A DNA stretch of 64,000 nt from Streptomyces sp. A3M-1-3 (GCF_024213665.1 NZ_JANAVP010000009.1:124001-188000), one strand, 5' to 3'; shown: positions 33,267-42,788, numbered from the stretch's first letter. The notes: generated by a model from the letters alone, not told the origin. Numbers and translations are program-made.

Positions 33267-34841
33267 ATGGATATGCACACTGTCGTGGTGGGGACGTCCG
33301 GAACCACCGCTGAGGACGTCATCGCCGTGGCCCGGGGCAACGCTCGTATCGAGCTGTCCGAGGGGGCCCTGGCCGCGCTCGCAGCGGCCCGCGAGATCGT
33401 TGAGGCGCTCGCCGCCAAGCCCGACCCCGTCTACGGGGTCTCGACCGGATTCGGCGCCCTCGCCACCCGGCACATCAGCCCCGACCTCCGCGCCCAGCTG
33501 CAGCGCAACATCGTGCGCTCGCACGCTGCCGGCATGGGCCCGCGCGTGGAGCGCGAGGTCGTGCGCGCGCTGATGTTCCTGCGGCTGAAGACCGTGGCCT
33601 CGGGCCACACCGGCGTACGGCCGCACGTCGCCCAGACCATGGCGGACATCCTCAACGCGGGCATCACCCCCGTCGTGCACGAGTACGGCTCGCTCGGCTG
33701 CTCCGGCGACCTCGCGCCCCTCTCGCACTGCGCCCTGACCCTCATGGGCGAGGGCGACGCCGAGGGCCCCGACGGCGTCGTCCGGCCGGCCGGCGAGCTG
33801 CTGGCCGCCCACGGCATCGAGCCGGTCGAGCTGCGCGAGAAGGAGGGCCTCGCCCTCCTCAACGGCACCGACGGCATGCTCGGCATGCTGGTCATGGCCC
33901 TCGCCGACCTGCACCGGCTCTACACCTCCGCCGACATCACCGCCGCGCTCTCGCTGGAGGCGCTGCTCGGTACGGACAGGGTCCTCGCCCCGGAACTGCA
34001 CGCCATCCGCCCGCACCCCGGCCAGGGCGCCAGTGCCGACAACATGCTGCGGGTGCTGGCCGGTTCCGGGCTCACCGGCCACCACCAGGACGACGCGCCG
34101 CGCGTCCAGGACGCGTACTCGGTGCGCTGCGCCCCGCAGGTCGCGGGCGCCGGCCGGGACACCCTCGCGCACGCCCGCCTCGTCGCGGACCGCGAGCTGG
34201 CGTCGGCCGTCGACAACCCGGTGGTCCTGCCTGGGGGTACCTCCCAGGCCGAAGGCTCTGGGGGAGGGCGGGTGGAGTCCAACGGCAACTTCCACGGCGC
34301 GCCCGTCGCGTACGTCCTGGACTTCCTCGCCATCGTCGCCGCCGACCTCGGGTCCATCGCCGAGCGCCGCACCGACCGCCTGCTCGACAAGAACCGCTCG
34401 CACGGGCTGCCGGCCTTCCTGGCGGACGACGCCGGCGTCGACTCCGGGCTGATGATCGCCCAGTACACGCAGGCCGCGCTGGTCAGCGAGATGAAGCGGC
34501 TCGCCGTCCCGGCGTCCGCCGACTCCATCCCGTCCTCCGCGATGCAGGAGGACCACGTCTCCATGGGCTGGTCGGCGGCGCGCAAACTGCGCACGTCGAT
34601 CGACAACCTGACCCGGATCGTGGCGGTCGAGCTGTACGCGGCGACGCGCGCCGTCGAACTGCGTACGGGCCTGACCCCCTCGCCCGCGACCCAGGCCGTC
34701 ATCAAGGCGGTCCGCGCGGCCGGTGTCGAGGGCCCCGGCCCGGACCGCTTCCTCGCCCCCGACCTGGCGGCCGCCGACGCGTTCGTACGCGCCGGAAAGC
34801 TCGTCGAGGCCGTGGAGCCGGTGACGGGTCCGCTGGCCTAG
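33267..34841 (+). CDS. hutH: Histidine ammonia-lyase
   Basis: The 524-residue enzyme converts histidine to urocanate. The prosthetic MIO group forms from residues 145-147 in YGSLGCSGDLAPLSH; a Cys replaces the usual Ala. NGTDGMLG, the YSVRCAPQV region and NFHGAP are also conserved. Residues about 322-334 (PGGTSQAEGSGGG) are an in-frame insertion encoded by a palindromic repeat between NPVVL and RVESNGNFHG. Starts at ATG 33267 and 33273 are possible; the frame is open to 33231. It is monocistronic, as hutH is in Streptomyces. Confidence 0.95.
   Translation: MDMHTVVVGTSGTTAEDVIAVARGNARIELSEGALAALAAAREIVEALAAKPDPVYGVSTGFGALATRHISPDLRAQLQRNIVRSHAAGMGPRVEREVVRALMFLRLKTVASGHTGVRPHVAQTMADILNAGITPVVHEYGSLGCSGDLAPLSHCALTLMGEGDAEGPDGVVRPAGELLAAHGIEPVELREKEGLALLNGTDGMLGMLVMALADLHRLYTSADITAALSLEALLGTDRVLAPELHAIRPHPGQGASADNMLRVLAGSGLTGHHQDDAPRVQDAYSVRCAPQVAGAGRDTLAHARLVADRELASAVDNPVVLPGGTSQAEGSGGGRVESNGNFHGAPVAYVLDFLAIVAADLGSIAERRTDRLLDKNRSHGLPAFLADDAGVDSGLMIAQYTQAALVSEMKRLAVPASADSIPSSAMQEDHVSMGWSAARKLRTSIDNLTRIVAVELYAATRAVELRTGLTPSPATQAVIKAVRAAGVEGPGPDRFLAPDLAAADAFVRAGKLVEAVEPVTGPLA
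34230..34267. repeat. Palindromic repeat inserted in frame within hutH
   Basis: CCTGGGGGTACCTCCCAGG (34230-34248), then CCGAAGGCTCTGGGGGAGG. It matches the deoC element base for base in the CTGGGGG.ACCTCCC and TGGGGGAGGG blocks, and is read in the same frame as GGTS..E..GG. The first half is itself a perfect inverted repeat. Confidence 0.8.
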
Positions 34842-34845
34842 CGGG

Positions 34846-35115
34846 TCACGCCAGGCGCGCGCGGCGCATTGAGAAGGCCACGAAGCCGGCGCCGACCCCC
34901 AGGAAGGCCGTGCCGCCGATCAGATACGGCGTGGTGTCCACGCTGCCCGTGTCGGCGAGGGAGAGATGCTCCTCGGAGGACGCGGCCGCTGCCTTCCCGG
35001 CGGCGGCCTCGTCCTTCTCCGCCTCCGCCGTGGCGTTCGCCGACGGGACGAACCACAGGGCGCACAGAAGCGTGCCCGCGGCAGTGGCGGTCAGCAGCGG
35101 TCGGCGTGCGGACAC
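34846..35115 (-). CDS. Small LAxTG-type sortase-anchored surface protein
   Basis: The 89-residue protein has a Sec signal peptide (residues 1-29, ending NANA or SANA), a short charged Ala/Glu/Lys mature part, then LADTG at about residues 53-57. A membrane segment (YLIGGTAFLGVGAGFVAFSM) and the tail RRARLA follow. LAxTG is the motif of Streptomyces class E sortases, which also anchor long chaplins. The mature protein would be only about 25 residues, so it may act as a cell-wall tether or peptide. The GTG at 35115 lies behind AAGGGGGATC. Confidence 0.8.
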   Translation of the reverse strand: MSARRPLLTATAAGTLLCALWFVPSANATAEAEKDEAAAGKAAAASSEEHLSLADTGSVDTTPYLIGGTAFLGVGAGFVAFSMRRARLA

Positions 35116-35223
35116 GGATCGATCCCCCTTGTGGCAGCAGCGAATTGGCCGTGTGCGCCGATGCTAATGAAGGCAGCGGGTCGCGGGAAAGCCGGGGGGC
35201 CGCAGAGCCTTACGCTCCGTCGT

Positions 35224-35547
35224 ATGAGCACTTCTGAGACATCACGGTTCGTACGGCTTCGGGTTGATTTGGTACTGGAGGTTTCCGACTCGGACGCACT
35301 CACCGGCGCCGCGCTCGAACGCATCGCGCAGGACGAGTACATGCCGGACGAGGAACGGGCGCATGCCGGGGCGGCCGTCAGGGAAGACGAGGCGGAAGCC
35401 CTCGCGTACCTCGTGGACCCCTTCGATCTGGTCAGCGACGTGCCGGGAGTGGAGCTCGCACAGGCTTCGTGGAGCAGCGAGCCGATCGAGTACGACCCCG
35501 ACTCCGTCGAGTGGGACCTCGACGAGGAGGATGGCGAAGAGCGGTGA
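35224..35547 (+). CDS. Conserved acidic hypothetical protein
   Basis: The 107-residue soluble protein is very acidic, ending EWDLDEEDGEER, and begins with a beta-strand-rich segment (FVRLRVDLVLEVSDSDALTG). The longer frame from 34966 is not credible, since it crosses the divergent surface-protein promoter. I know of no function; genes like it occupy this position in other Streptomyces. Confidence 0.7.
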   Translation: MSTSETSRFVRLRVDLVLEVSDSDALTGAALERIAQDEYMPDEERAHAGAAVREDEAEALAYLVDPFDLVSDVPGVELAQASWSSEPIEYDPDSVEWDLDEEDGEER

Positions 35548-35679
35548 GTGGCGTTCCCCACATCTTTGCCGGATGCGGAACGGGCGGAACCATATTTGTG
35601 TTGTTAAGGCATTGCAGGGACGCGCTGTCCAGGCGAGCCTGCTAGGGGCCTTGGGGATTCGGCAACGATGGAGAAGCGT

Positions 35680-36930
35680 GTGATCACGGACAGCAAGCGG
35701 CGCAAGGGCCTGATGGCCGCGTCCGCACTGCTCGGCGGCGTCCTGGTGCTGTCGGCGTGCAGCGGCGGCGACGACAAGGGCAGCGGCGACGGCTCGAAGA
35801 AATCACAGGCTCAGGTGGACGAGGCGGCCGCCAAGGACGCCTCCCAGGCCCGAATAGCGATCACCCCCAAGGACGGCGCCACCAACGTCGGCATCAACAC
35901 TTCCACCAAGGTCACCGTCAGCGACGGCACCCTCACCAAGGTCGAGCTCAAGACCTCGGCCGGCGCGGCCGTGGCCGGCACCCTCGCTGCGGACGGCAAG
36001 AGCTGGGCGCCGGACGGCAAGCTGGAGCGGGCCACCAAGTACGTGCTGTCCGCCACGGCCAAGGACGCCAAGGGCCGCGAGGCCCACGAGAACGGCTCCT
36101 TCACCACCGTCTCGCCCGCCAACAGCTTCATCGGCAACTTCACGCCCGAGGACGGCTCCCAGGTCGGCGTGGGCATGCCGGTGTCGATCAACTTCGACAA
36201 GGCGATCACCGACAAGGCGGCCGTGCAGTCCGCGATCACCGTGAGCTCCAGCGCCGGCCAGGAGGTCGTCGGGCACTGGTTCAACGCGCAGCGCCTGGAC
36301 TTCCGCCCCGAGCAGTACTGGCAGGAGAACTCGACCGTCACCCTGAAGCTGGCGCTCGACGGCGTCGAGGGCGCCGACGGCGTCTTCGGTGTGCAGCAGA
36401 AGACGGTCACCTTCCAGATCGGCCGCAACCAGGTCTCCACCGTCGACGCCAAGGCGAAGACGATGACCGTCACGCAGGACGGCAAGACGGTCAAGACCAT
36501 CCCGATCTCGGCCGGCTCCCCGGACACCCCGACGTACAACGGCCAGATGGTGATCTCCGAGAAGTTCAAGGAGACCCGGATGAACGGCGCCACCGTCGGC
36601 TTCACGGACGACGACGGCAAGGGCGAGTACGACATCAAGGACGTGCCGCACGCCATGCGGCTGTCCACCTCGGGCACGTTCATCCACGGCAACTACTGGG
36701 GACCGGACTCGATCTTCGGCAGCGCCAACACCAGCCACGGCTGCGTGGGCCTGAACGACGTCAAGGGCGCGGGTGATCCGGGCCAGCCGGGAGCCTGGTT
36801 CTACAACAACTCGATCGTCGGTGACGTGGTCGTCGTGCAGAACTCCAACGACACCACCATCAAGCCGGACAACGGCCTCAACGGCTGGAACTTGGGCTGG
36901 GCGGAGTGGAAGGCCGGCTCGGCGGTCTGA
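35680..36930 (+). CDS. L,D-transpeptidase lipoprotein
   Basis: The 416-residue protein carries a lipoprotein signal (LGGVLVLSAC, lipidated Cys about residue 28), a linker, two Ig-like domains and a YkuD catalytic domain. In it HGNYWG and SHGCVGLND carry the catalytic His and Cys355. It should form 3-3 peptidoglycan cross-links or attach proteins outside the membrane, as mycobacterial LdtMt2 does. An in-frame ATG at 35668 exists, but GTG at 35680 sits 6 bases after GGAG within it and is the better start. A strong terminator follows. Confidence 0.9.
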   Translation: MITDSKRRKGLMAASALLGGVLVLSACSGGDDKGSGDGSKKSQAQVDEAAAKDASQARIAITPKDGATNVGINTSTKVTVSDGTLTKVELKTSAGAAVAGTLAADGKSWAPDGKLERATKYVLSATAKDAKGREAHENGSFTTVSPANSFIGNFTPEDGSQVGVGMPVSINFDKAITDKAAVQSAITVSSSAGQEVVGHWFNAQRLDFRPEQYWQENSTVTLKLALDGVEGADGVFGVQQKTVTFQIGRNQVSTVDAKAKTMTVTQDGKTVKTIPISAGSPDTPTYNGQMVISEKFKETRMNGATVGFTDDDGKGEYDIKDVPHAMRLSTSGTFIHGNYWGPDSIFGSANTSHGCVGLNDVKGAGDPGQPGAWFYNNSIVGDVVVVQNSNDTTIKPDNGLNGWNLGWAEWKAGSAV

Positions 36931-36972
36931 CCCGCCCCCGGCTCCCCAACTCCCGGTACGGAAACTCCTCGT

Positions 36973-37017
36973 AACGCCGAACGGCGGCACCTCTCGAAGG
37001 TGCCGCCGTTCGGCGTT
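36973..37017 (+). terminator. 20-bp perfect terminator hairpin
   Basis: Arms 36973-36992 and 36998-37017 (AACGCCGAACGGCGGCACCT and its exact complement) surround a 5-base loop, 43 bases past the transpeptidase stop and before the ABC transporter genes. Confidence 0.85.
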
Positions 37018-37078
37018 CTCACCCCGCTCTCACCCGGGCCTTATCTCCTCATCACGGGGGGCTCCTAGCTTCACGCCC

Positions 37079-38536
37079 ATGTTCTTCACGTATCTCAGGC
37101 GCGAGTTGCGCCGCCGCCGGAAGGCGGCCCTCGTCGTCGCCTCGGGGCTTGCCCTGGGCATCGCCCTGGTCATCGTCGTCAGTTCGGTCTCGTCCGGCAT
37201 GGAGCAGGCGCAGGGCAAGGTGCTCCAGTCGCTGTACGGGCTCGGTACGGACATGACCGTCACCAAGGCCGCCGCCCCGCCCGGCGAGAACGACACCGCA
37301 CGCAGGCCGCGTTTCGAGTTCGACGCCAAGGACAGCGACGACGACGCGGAACAGAGCAGCGACATGGTGATGGTGCAGGGCTTCCAGACCCTGGCCGTCG
37401 CAACCGTCGCGCAGGTCGGCAGGCAGGACGGCGTCGCGGACGCGGTCGGCGGGCTGAGTCTGCAGGTGATGAAGGTCAACGGGCAGTTCAAGCGCGGCGA
37501 GTTCCAGCAGGCACAGCCCGCCCCCGGCGGCAAGCCGGGCCAGACCGGCGGCGGGAGCGGCGAAGTGCGGGGCGGCGGCGCCGCGTTCGACGTCAACTCC
37601 TACTCCGTGTACGGAACCGATGTTGCCAGGCTCGGCCTCGGCCCGCTCACCTCGTCCAAGATCACTTCGGGGCGGACGTTCGAGAGTACGGAGACCAACG
37701 CCAAGGTCGCGGTCGTCGACAGCGCCTACGCCAAGGAGAAGGACCTCAAAGTCGGCTCCACGGTCACGGTCAAGGGCACCAAGCTCAAGGTGATCGGCAT
37801 CGCGACGGCCGACAGCGGCGACGCGGCCGCCAACCTCTATATCCCGCTGGGGCAGGCCCAGACCCTCGCCGGCGCCAAGGACAAGGTCACCACGGTCTAC
37901 GTCAAGGCGGCCGGCTCGCAGCGGATCGAAAGTGTCAAGTCGGCCATCCAGAAGAACATTTCGGGGACCACGGTCACCACGTCCGCCGACCTCGCCGACA
38001 CGGTCTCCGGCTCCCTCTCCACCGCCTCCGACCTGGCCGCCAACGTCGGCAAGTGGCTGTCCTTCGCAGTACTGGCCGCCGCCTTCCTGGTGGCCGGACT
38101 CCTCACCTCCGCCGCGGTCAGCCGCCGGGTGCGGGAGTTCGGCACGCTGAAGGCGCTGGGCTGGAAGAGCGGCCGGGTCACCCGTCAGGTCGTCGGCGAG
38201 GCCCTGGTCAACGGGCTGCTCGGTGGCGCGCTCGGTATCGCCGTCGGTCTGGGCGGCGCGTACGCCATCACGGCCCTCAGCCCCACCCTCACCGCCGAGA
38301 TCGGCTCCTCGGGCGGGGGCCCGGGCGGCTCCGGACCCGGCGGCCTGGCCATGACCGGCCCCGGCCGGGAGGCCGCCACCAAGGCGCTGGACATCGCGCT
38401 CAGCGCGCCCGTGTCGGTCACCACCATCGCCTTGGCGGTCGCCCTCGCGGTCGCGGGCGGACTCATCGCCGGCGCGTTCGGCGGCTGGCGCGCGTCCCGG
38501 CTGCGCCCCGCGGACGCCCTGCGGCGCGTCGAATAG
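37079..38536 (+). CDS. ABC transporter permease (FtsX/MacB type)
   Basis: The 485-residue protein has an N-terminal membrane helix (ALVVASGLALGIALVIVVSSV), a large extracytoplasmic MacB-like periplasmic core domain (about 45-325) and three C-terminal helices with RVREFGTLKALGWKSGRV, the cytoplasmic coupling segment. The end WRASRLRPADALRRVE is typical. Low-complexity Gly/Pro inserts lie at about 150-165 and near 410. The ATG at 37079 has no close Shine-Dalgarno. It forms an exporter or mechanotransmitter with the ATPase 47 bases downstream. Confidence 0.9.
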   Translation: MFFTYLRRELRRRRKAALVVASGLALGIALVIVVSSVSSGMEQAQGKVLQSLYGLGTDMTVTKAAAPPGENDTARRPRFEFDAKDSDDDAEQSSDMVMVQGFQTLAVATVAQVGRQDGVADAVGGLSLQVMKVNGQFKRGEFQQAQPAPGGKPGQTGGGSGEVRGGGAAFDVNSYSVYGTDVARLGLGPLTSSKITSGRTFESTETNAKVAVVDSAYAKEKDLKVGSTVTVKGTKLKVIGIATADSGDAAANLYIPLGQAQTLAGAKDKVTTVYVKAAGSQRIESVKSAIQKNISGTTVTTSADLADTVSGSLSTASDLAANVGKWLSFAVLAAAFLVAGLLTSAAVSRRVREFGTLKALGWKSGRVTRQVVGEALVNGLLGGALGIAVGLGGAYAITALSPTLTAEIGSSGGGPGGSGPGGLAMTGPGREAATKALDIALSAPVSVTTIALAVALAVAGGLIAGAFGGWRASRLRPADALRRVE

Positions 38537-38583
38537 CTGTCCCGGGTCCCCAATTTCTTCACGTACAGCAGGAGTTGACCACC

Positions 38584-39267
38584 ATGTACCAGCTCAGCGG
38601 CGTCACCAAGCGCTACCGGCGCGGCAAGGAGACCGTCGACGCCCTCGCCGGTGTGGATCTGACCATTGAGGACGGTGGCCGGCTCGTTATCCAGGGCCCC
38701 ACCGGCGGCGGCAAGTCCACCCTCCTTCAGATGCTCGGCGGCCTCGACCGGCCGACCGCCGGCAGCGTCGAATTCGACGGGGTCGACCTCGCCCGGCTCA
38801 GCGAGGCCCGGCTCACCAAGGTCCGTGCGCAGAACATCGGATTCGTCTTCCAGAGCTTCAACCTCATCCCGACCCTGACCGCGCAGGAGAACGTCGAGAC
38901 GGCTCTCGTGCCGCTCGGGGTCAAAGCCGCGGCGCGCCGCGAGCGGGCGGCCGAGGCGCTCGGCTCGGTCGGGCTGGGAGAGCGTTTGAGTCATCTTCCC
39001 GGCGAGATGTCCGGCGGCCAGCAGCAGCGGGTCGCGATCGCCAGGGCGTTGGTCAAGCGGCCCAAGGTGCTGCTCGCCGACGAACCGACCGGCAACCTCG
39101 ACGAGTCGATGCGCGACGAGATCGTGGAGCTGCTGGAAGGGCTGTGGAAGGAGTACGGGCTGACCTTCGTCATGGTCACCCACGACAGTGCGATCGCGCG
39201 CCGCGCACCTCGCCTCGCAACCATCCGCAAGGGCAAAGTGAGCATTACGGACAACGTGGACGCCTGA
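38584..39267 (+). CDS. ABC transporter ATPase (MacB/LolD type)
   Basis: The 227-residue ATPase has Walker A GPTGGGKST, the Q-loop in FVFQSFNLIPTLTAQENV, signature MSGGQQQRVAIARAL, Walker B VLLADEPTGNLD and the switch His in VMVTHD. It pairs with the upstream permease. AGGAG precedes the ATG at 38584. The substrate of the complex is unknown; a role in envelope remodelling would suit the transpeptidase and protease neighbours. Confidence 0.93.
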   Translation: MYQLSGVTKRYRRGKETVDALAGVDLTIEDGGRLVIQGPTGGGKSTLLQMLGGLDRPTAGSVEFDGVDLARLSEARLTKVRAQNIGFVFQSFNLIPTLTAQENVETALVPLGVKAAARRERAAEALGSVGLGERLSHLPGEMSGGQQQRVAIARALVKRPKVLLADEPTGNLDESMRDEIVELLEGLWKEYGLTFVMVTHDSAIARRAPRLATIRKGKVSITDNVDA

Positions 39268-39397
39268 CATCAGCCACCACAACCAGTCGCTCCCGACCCC
39301 CTATTGAGCAACAGTTCGCCCCTCGACATACTGCGTATGCCGGGGGGCGGTCCGCGTTCCTCGCGCGAGAGGCTTCTTTCATCTCCAGGGGGATGAC

Positions 39398-42300
39398 TTG
39401 CGCAGACAACTGAAGAGGGCGGGTGCGGCCACCGTCGCCGCAGCCGCCGCGGTGGCGCTGGCGGCGGGCATGACCACCCCGTCCGCGGCGGCGCCGTCGT
39501 CGGAGTCAGCAGCGAAGGCGACCGGTGACCGGGCCGCGCTCGCGGGCAAGCAGCAGCAGCGCATCACGCTGATCACCGGTGACCGCGTCGTCATCGACGC
39601 CAAGGGCCGGCCCATCGGCCTCGAACGCGCCAAGGGGCGCGAGCACATACCGGTCAAGGTCCAGCGCACGGGCGGGCACACCAGCGTCGTTCCGTTCGAC
39701 GCCCAGCGTCTGATCAGCAGCGGCAAGCTCGACGCGCGGCTCTTCGACATCACCGAGCTGTCCAAGCCCGAGAACCGCAAGGCCCAGCGCGGCAGCCTCA
39801 AGCTGATCGTCGGCTACCAGGGCGCTGCCGCCCCGGCCGCGAAGGCCGAGGTCCACGACGCCGGCGCCACCTTGGTCCGCAGGACCCTGAAGTCGCTGAA
39901 CGCCGAGGCCCTCAGCACGCCCCACCGGGACGCCGGCGCCGTCTGGGAGGCACTCACCAGCGAGCAGCGCGGCACTGGTTCCCGTACCACCGCCTCCGGC
40001 GTCGCCCGGGTGTGGCTGGACGGTGTCCGCAAGGCCAGCCTCGACAAGAGCGTCAAGCAGATCGGCGCCGACAAGGCCTGGGCCGCCGGATACGACGGCA
40101 AGGGCGTGAAGATCGCCGTCCTCGACACCGGGGTCGACGCCACCCACGCCGACCTCGCGGGCCAGGTGGTCGGTGAGAAGAACTTCACCCCCGCCGCCGA
40201 CGCCAAGGACCGCTTCGGCCACGGCACCCACGTCGCCTCCATCGCCGCCGGCACCGGCGCCAAGTCCGGCGGCAAGTACAAGGGAGTCGCCCCGGGCGCC
40301 ACGCTGCTCAACGGCAAGGTGCTCGACGACAGCGGCTCCGGCGACGACTCCGGCATCCTCGCCGGCATGGAATGGGCCGTCGCCCAGGGCGCCGACATCG
40401 TCAACCTCAGCCTCGGCGGCCTCGACACCCCCGAGACCGACCCCCTCGAAGCGGGCGTCAACAAGCTCTCCGCCGAGAAGGGCGTCCTGTTCGCCATCGC
40501 GGCAGGCAACGACGGCGAGTTCGGGCCCGGCACGGTCGGCTCCCCGGGCAGCGCGGACGCCGCGCTCACCGTCGGCGCCGTCGACGACAGCGACAAGCTG
40601 GCCGAATTCTCCAGCACCGGCCCGCGCGTCGGCGACAGCGCGATCAAGCCGGACGTCACCGCGCCCGGCGTGGACACCACCGCGGCCGCCGCGCCCGGCA
40701 GTGTCATCGACCAGGAGGTCGGCCAGAACCCGCCGGGGTACCTGACCATCTCCGGTACGTCGATGGCGACCCCGCACGTCGCGGGCGCCGCGGCCCTGCT
40801 CAAGCAGCAGCACCCGGCGTGGAAGGGCGCGGAGCTCAAGGGCGCGCTGGCCGCTTCCACCAAGCCCGGCGCCTACACGCCGTTCCAGCAGGGCAGCGGC
40901 CGTATCGCGGTCGACAAGGCCCTGACCCAGACGGTCGTCGCCGAGCCGGTGTCGGTCGGTTTCGGCCTGCAGCAGTGGCCGCACACCGACGACACCCCGG
41001 TCACCAAGAAGGTCACGTACCGCAACCTCGGCACGGAGGCCGTCACCCTCGACCTCGCGGTCACGGGCCTCGGCCCGGGCGGCAGCCCCGCGCCCGCGGG
41101 CTTCTTCACCCTCGGCACCCAGCAGGTCACCGTCCCGGCGGGCGGCACCGCCGACGCCGAGCTGACCACGAACACCAAGCTGGGCACGCTCGACGGTTCC
41201 TACAGCGCCTACGTGGTGGCGACCGGCGGCGGCCAGACCGTCCGCACGGCGGCCGCGGTAGAGCGCGAGGCCGAGTCGTACGACGTGACGCTCAAGCACA
41301 TCGGGCGAGACGGCAAGCCGGCCAAGTTCTACGGCACTTCCCTGGCCGGCCTCTCGGGCGCGGCCGCCGGCAAGCGGTTCGACCCGTACAACGAGTCCGG
41401 CACGGTCAAGGTCCGCGCCCCCAAGGGCGGTTACCTGCTCGACACCGGCATCGTCGTGGACCCGGAGGACGCCAAGAAGGGCGCGGACTGGATCGCCCAG
41501 CCCAAGCTCGCCATCGCGGCGAACACCACGATCACGATCGACGCCCGGACGGCCAAGCCCGTGAACATCACCGTTCCGGACGCCGCCGCCAAGTCCGACT
41601 TCGCGGCGCCGTTCTACTCGCTCGAGACGGGGGAGGGCGCGTACGGCTTCGGCTGGTGGCTCGACACGTACGAGAACTTCCGCACCAGGCACCTCGGCCC
41701 GCAGATCACCGACGGGTCGCTCTTCCAGCAGTGGGACGGCCACTGGTCGAAGGGCGCCGCGGTCGAGTACCACGCGGTCCTCGGCGGTCCGGTGAACCAG
41801 CTGGCCACCGGCTACACCCGGCACCTCAAGGCGGCCGACCTGGCCAAGGTGAAGGTCGTGCAGGGCGAGCCGGCCCCGGGCAAGAAGGGCAGCTTCTCCA
41901 CGAACGGCTGGCTGCCGGGCAGCTTCTCCGGCTCGGCGACAAGCCTGGTGCGCAACCTGCCCAGCACCCCGACGGCGTACGTCTCCACCGCCGACAAGGT
42001 GAAGTGGGACCTGAACGTCGAGCAGCACTCGGGCCAACTTGACCCCGAGGGCTTCCCCATCATCGAGGCGGGCTACGGGTCCGGTGCTTCGCGCACCTAC
42101 CTGCCGGGCAAGAGCTACACGGAGACGTTCAACGTCGGTGTCTTCGGGCCGCGGATCGACTCCGAGTACGGACTGTTCCGCGAGGGCAACGCGATCTGGG
42201 GCTACCTGCCCGTGTTTGCCGACGGCAGCAACCACGCCGGCGGCTCGAACTACACCGCCGTCAGCACGGTGCTGTACCGCAACGGCGCGAAGATCGGCGA

Positions 42301-42769
42301 GAACAAGGACCCGCTGCAGGGCGAGGAGCAGTTCATGGTGCCGGCCGGTGACGCCGGCTACCGACTGGTCTCGTCGGTCACCCGCAGCCCCGCGCTCTCC
42401 AAGGTCTCCACCCGCATCATCTCCAGCTGGGCGTTCCGCTCGAAGAACGTGAACGACCTGGCCCAGCTCCCGGCCTCCACGGTCCGCTTCGGCCCGAAGC
42501 TGGGCCTGGACAGCACCTCCGCGGCGGGCAAGACGGTCGTGGTACCGCTGACCGTGCAGGGCGCGGCCAAGGGGTCCAACCTCAAGTCGCTGGCCGCGTA
42601 CGTCTCGTACGACAACGGGGCCACCTGGAAGGTACTGACCGTCACGAGCGGCAAGGTCAGCGTCAAGAACCCCGCGGCGGGCAAGGGTGTGTCCCTGCGC
42701 GCCGTGGTCACGGACAAGAAGGGCAACAAGGCGGACCTGAAGATCCTGGGCGCCTACCTCGCGAAGTAG
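39398..42769 (+). CDS. Secreted S8 (subtilisin-like) serine protease
   Basis: The 1123-residue exoprotease has a signal peptide (AATVAAAAAVALAAGMTTPSAAA), a propeptide to about residue 220, and a catalytic domain with Asp243 (AVLDTGVDATHADL), His275 (FGHGTHVASIAAG) and Ser455 (ISGTSMATPHVAGAA). A 600-residue C-terminal beta-rich region follows. Translation starts at TTG 39398, with AGGGGGA 5 bases upstream; a downstream Met would cut the signal peptide. It is monocistronic with a strong terminator. Confidence 0.93.
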   Translation: MRRQLKRAGAATVAAAAAVALAAGMTTPSAAAPSSESAAKATGDRAALAGKQQQRITLITGDRVVIDAKGRPIGLERAKGREHIPVKVQRTGGHTSVVPFDAQRLISSGKLDARLFDITELSKPENRKAQRGSLKLIVGYQGAAAPAAKAEVHDAGATLVRRTLKSLNAEALSTPHRDAGAVWEALTSEQRGTGSRTTASGVARVWLDGVRKASLDKSVKQIGADKAWAAGYDGKGVKIAVLDTGVDATHADLAGQVVGEKNFTPAADAKDRFGHGTHVASIAAGTGAKSGGKYKGVAPGATLLNGKVLDDSGSGDDSGILAGMEWAVAQGADIVNLSLGGLDTPETDPLEAGVNKLSAEKGVLFAIAAGNDGEFGPGTVGSPGSADAALTVGAVDDSDKLAEFSSTGPRVGDSAIKPDVTAPGVDTTAAAAPGSVIDQEVGQNPPGYLTISGTSMATPHVAGAAALLKQQHPAWKGAELKGALAASTKPGAYTPFQQGSGRIAVDKALTQTVVAEPVSVGFGLQQWPHTDDTPVTKKVTYRNLGTEAVTLDLAVTGLGPGGSPAPAGFFTLGTQQVTVPAGGTADAELTTNTKLGTLDGSYSAYVVATGGGQTVRTAAAVEREAESYDVTLKHIGRDGKPAKFYGTSLAGLSGAAAGKRFDPYNESGTVKVRAPKGGYLLDTGIVVDPEDAKKGADWIAQPKLAIAANTTITIDARTAKPVNITVPDAAAKSDFAAPFYSLETGEGAYGFGWWLDTYENFRTRHLGPQITDGSLFQQWDGHWSKGAAVEYHAVLGGPVNQLATGYTRHLKAADLAKVKVVQGEPAPGKKGSFSTNGWLPGSFSGSATSLVRNLPSTPTAYVSTADKVKWDLNVEQHSGQLDPEGFPIIEAGYGSGASRTYLPGKSYTETFNVGVFGPRIDSEYGLFREGNAIWGYLPVFADGSNHAGGSNYTAVSTVLYRNGAKIGENKDPLQGEEQFMVPAGDAGYRLVSSVTRSPALSKVSTRIISSWAFRSKNVNDLAQLPASTVRFGPKLGLDSTSAAGKTVVVPLTVQGAAKGSNLKSLAAYVSYDNGATWKVLTVTSGKVSVKNPAAGKGVSLRAVVTDKKGNKADLKILGAYLAK

Positions 42770-42788
42770 CCGTTGAAGGGTGAGTGAA

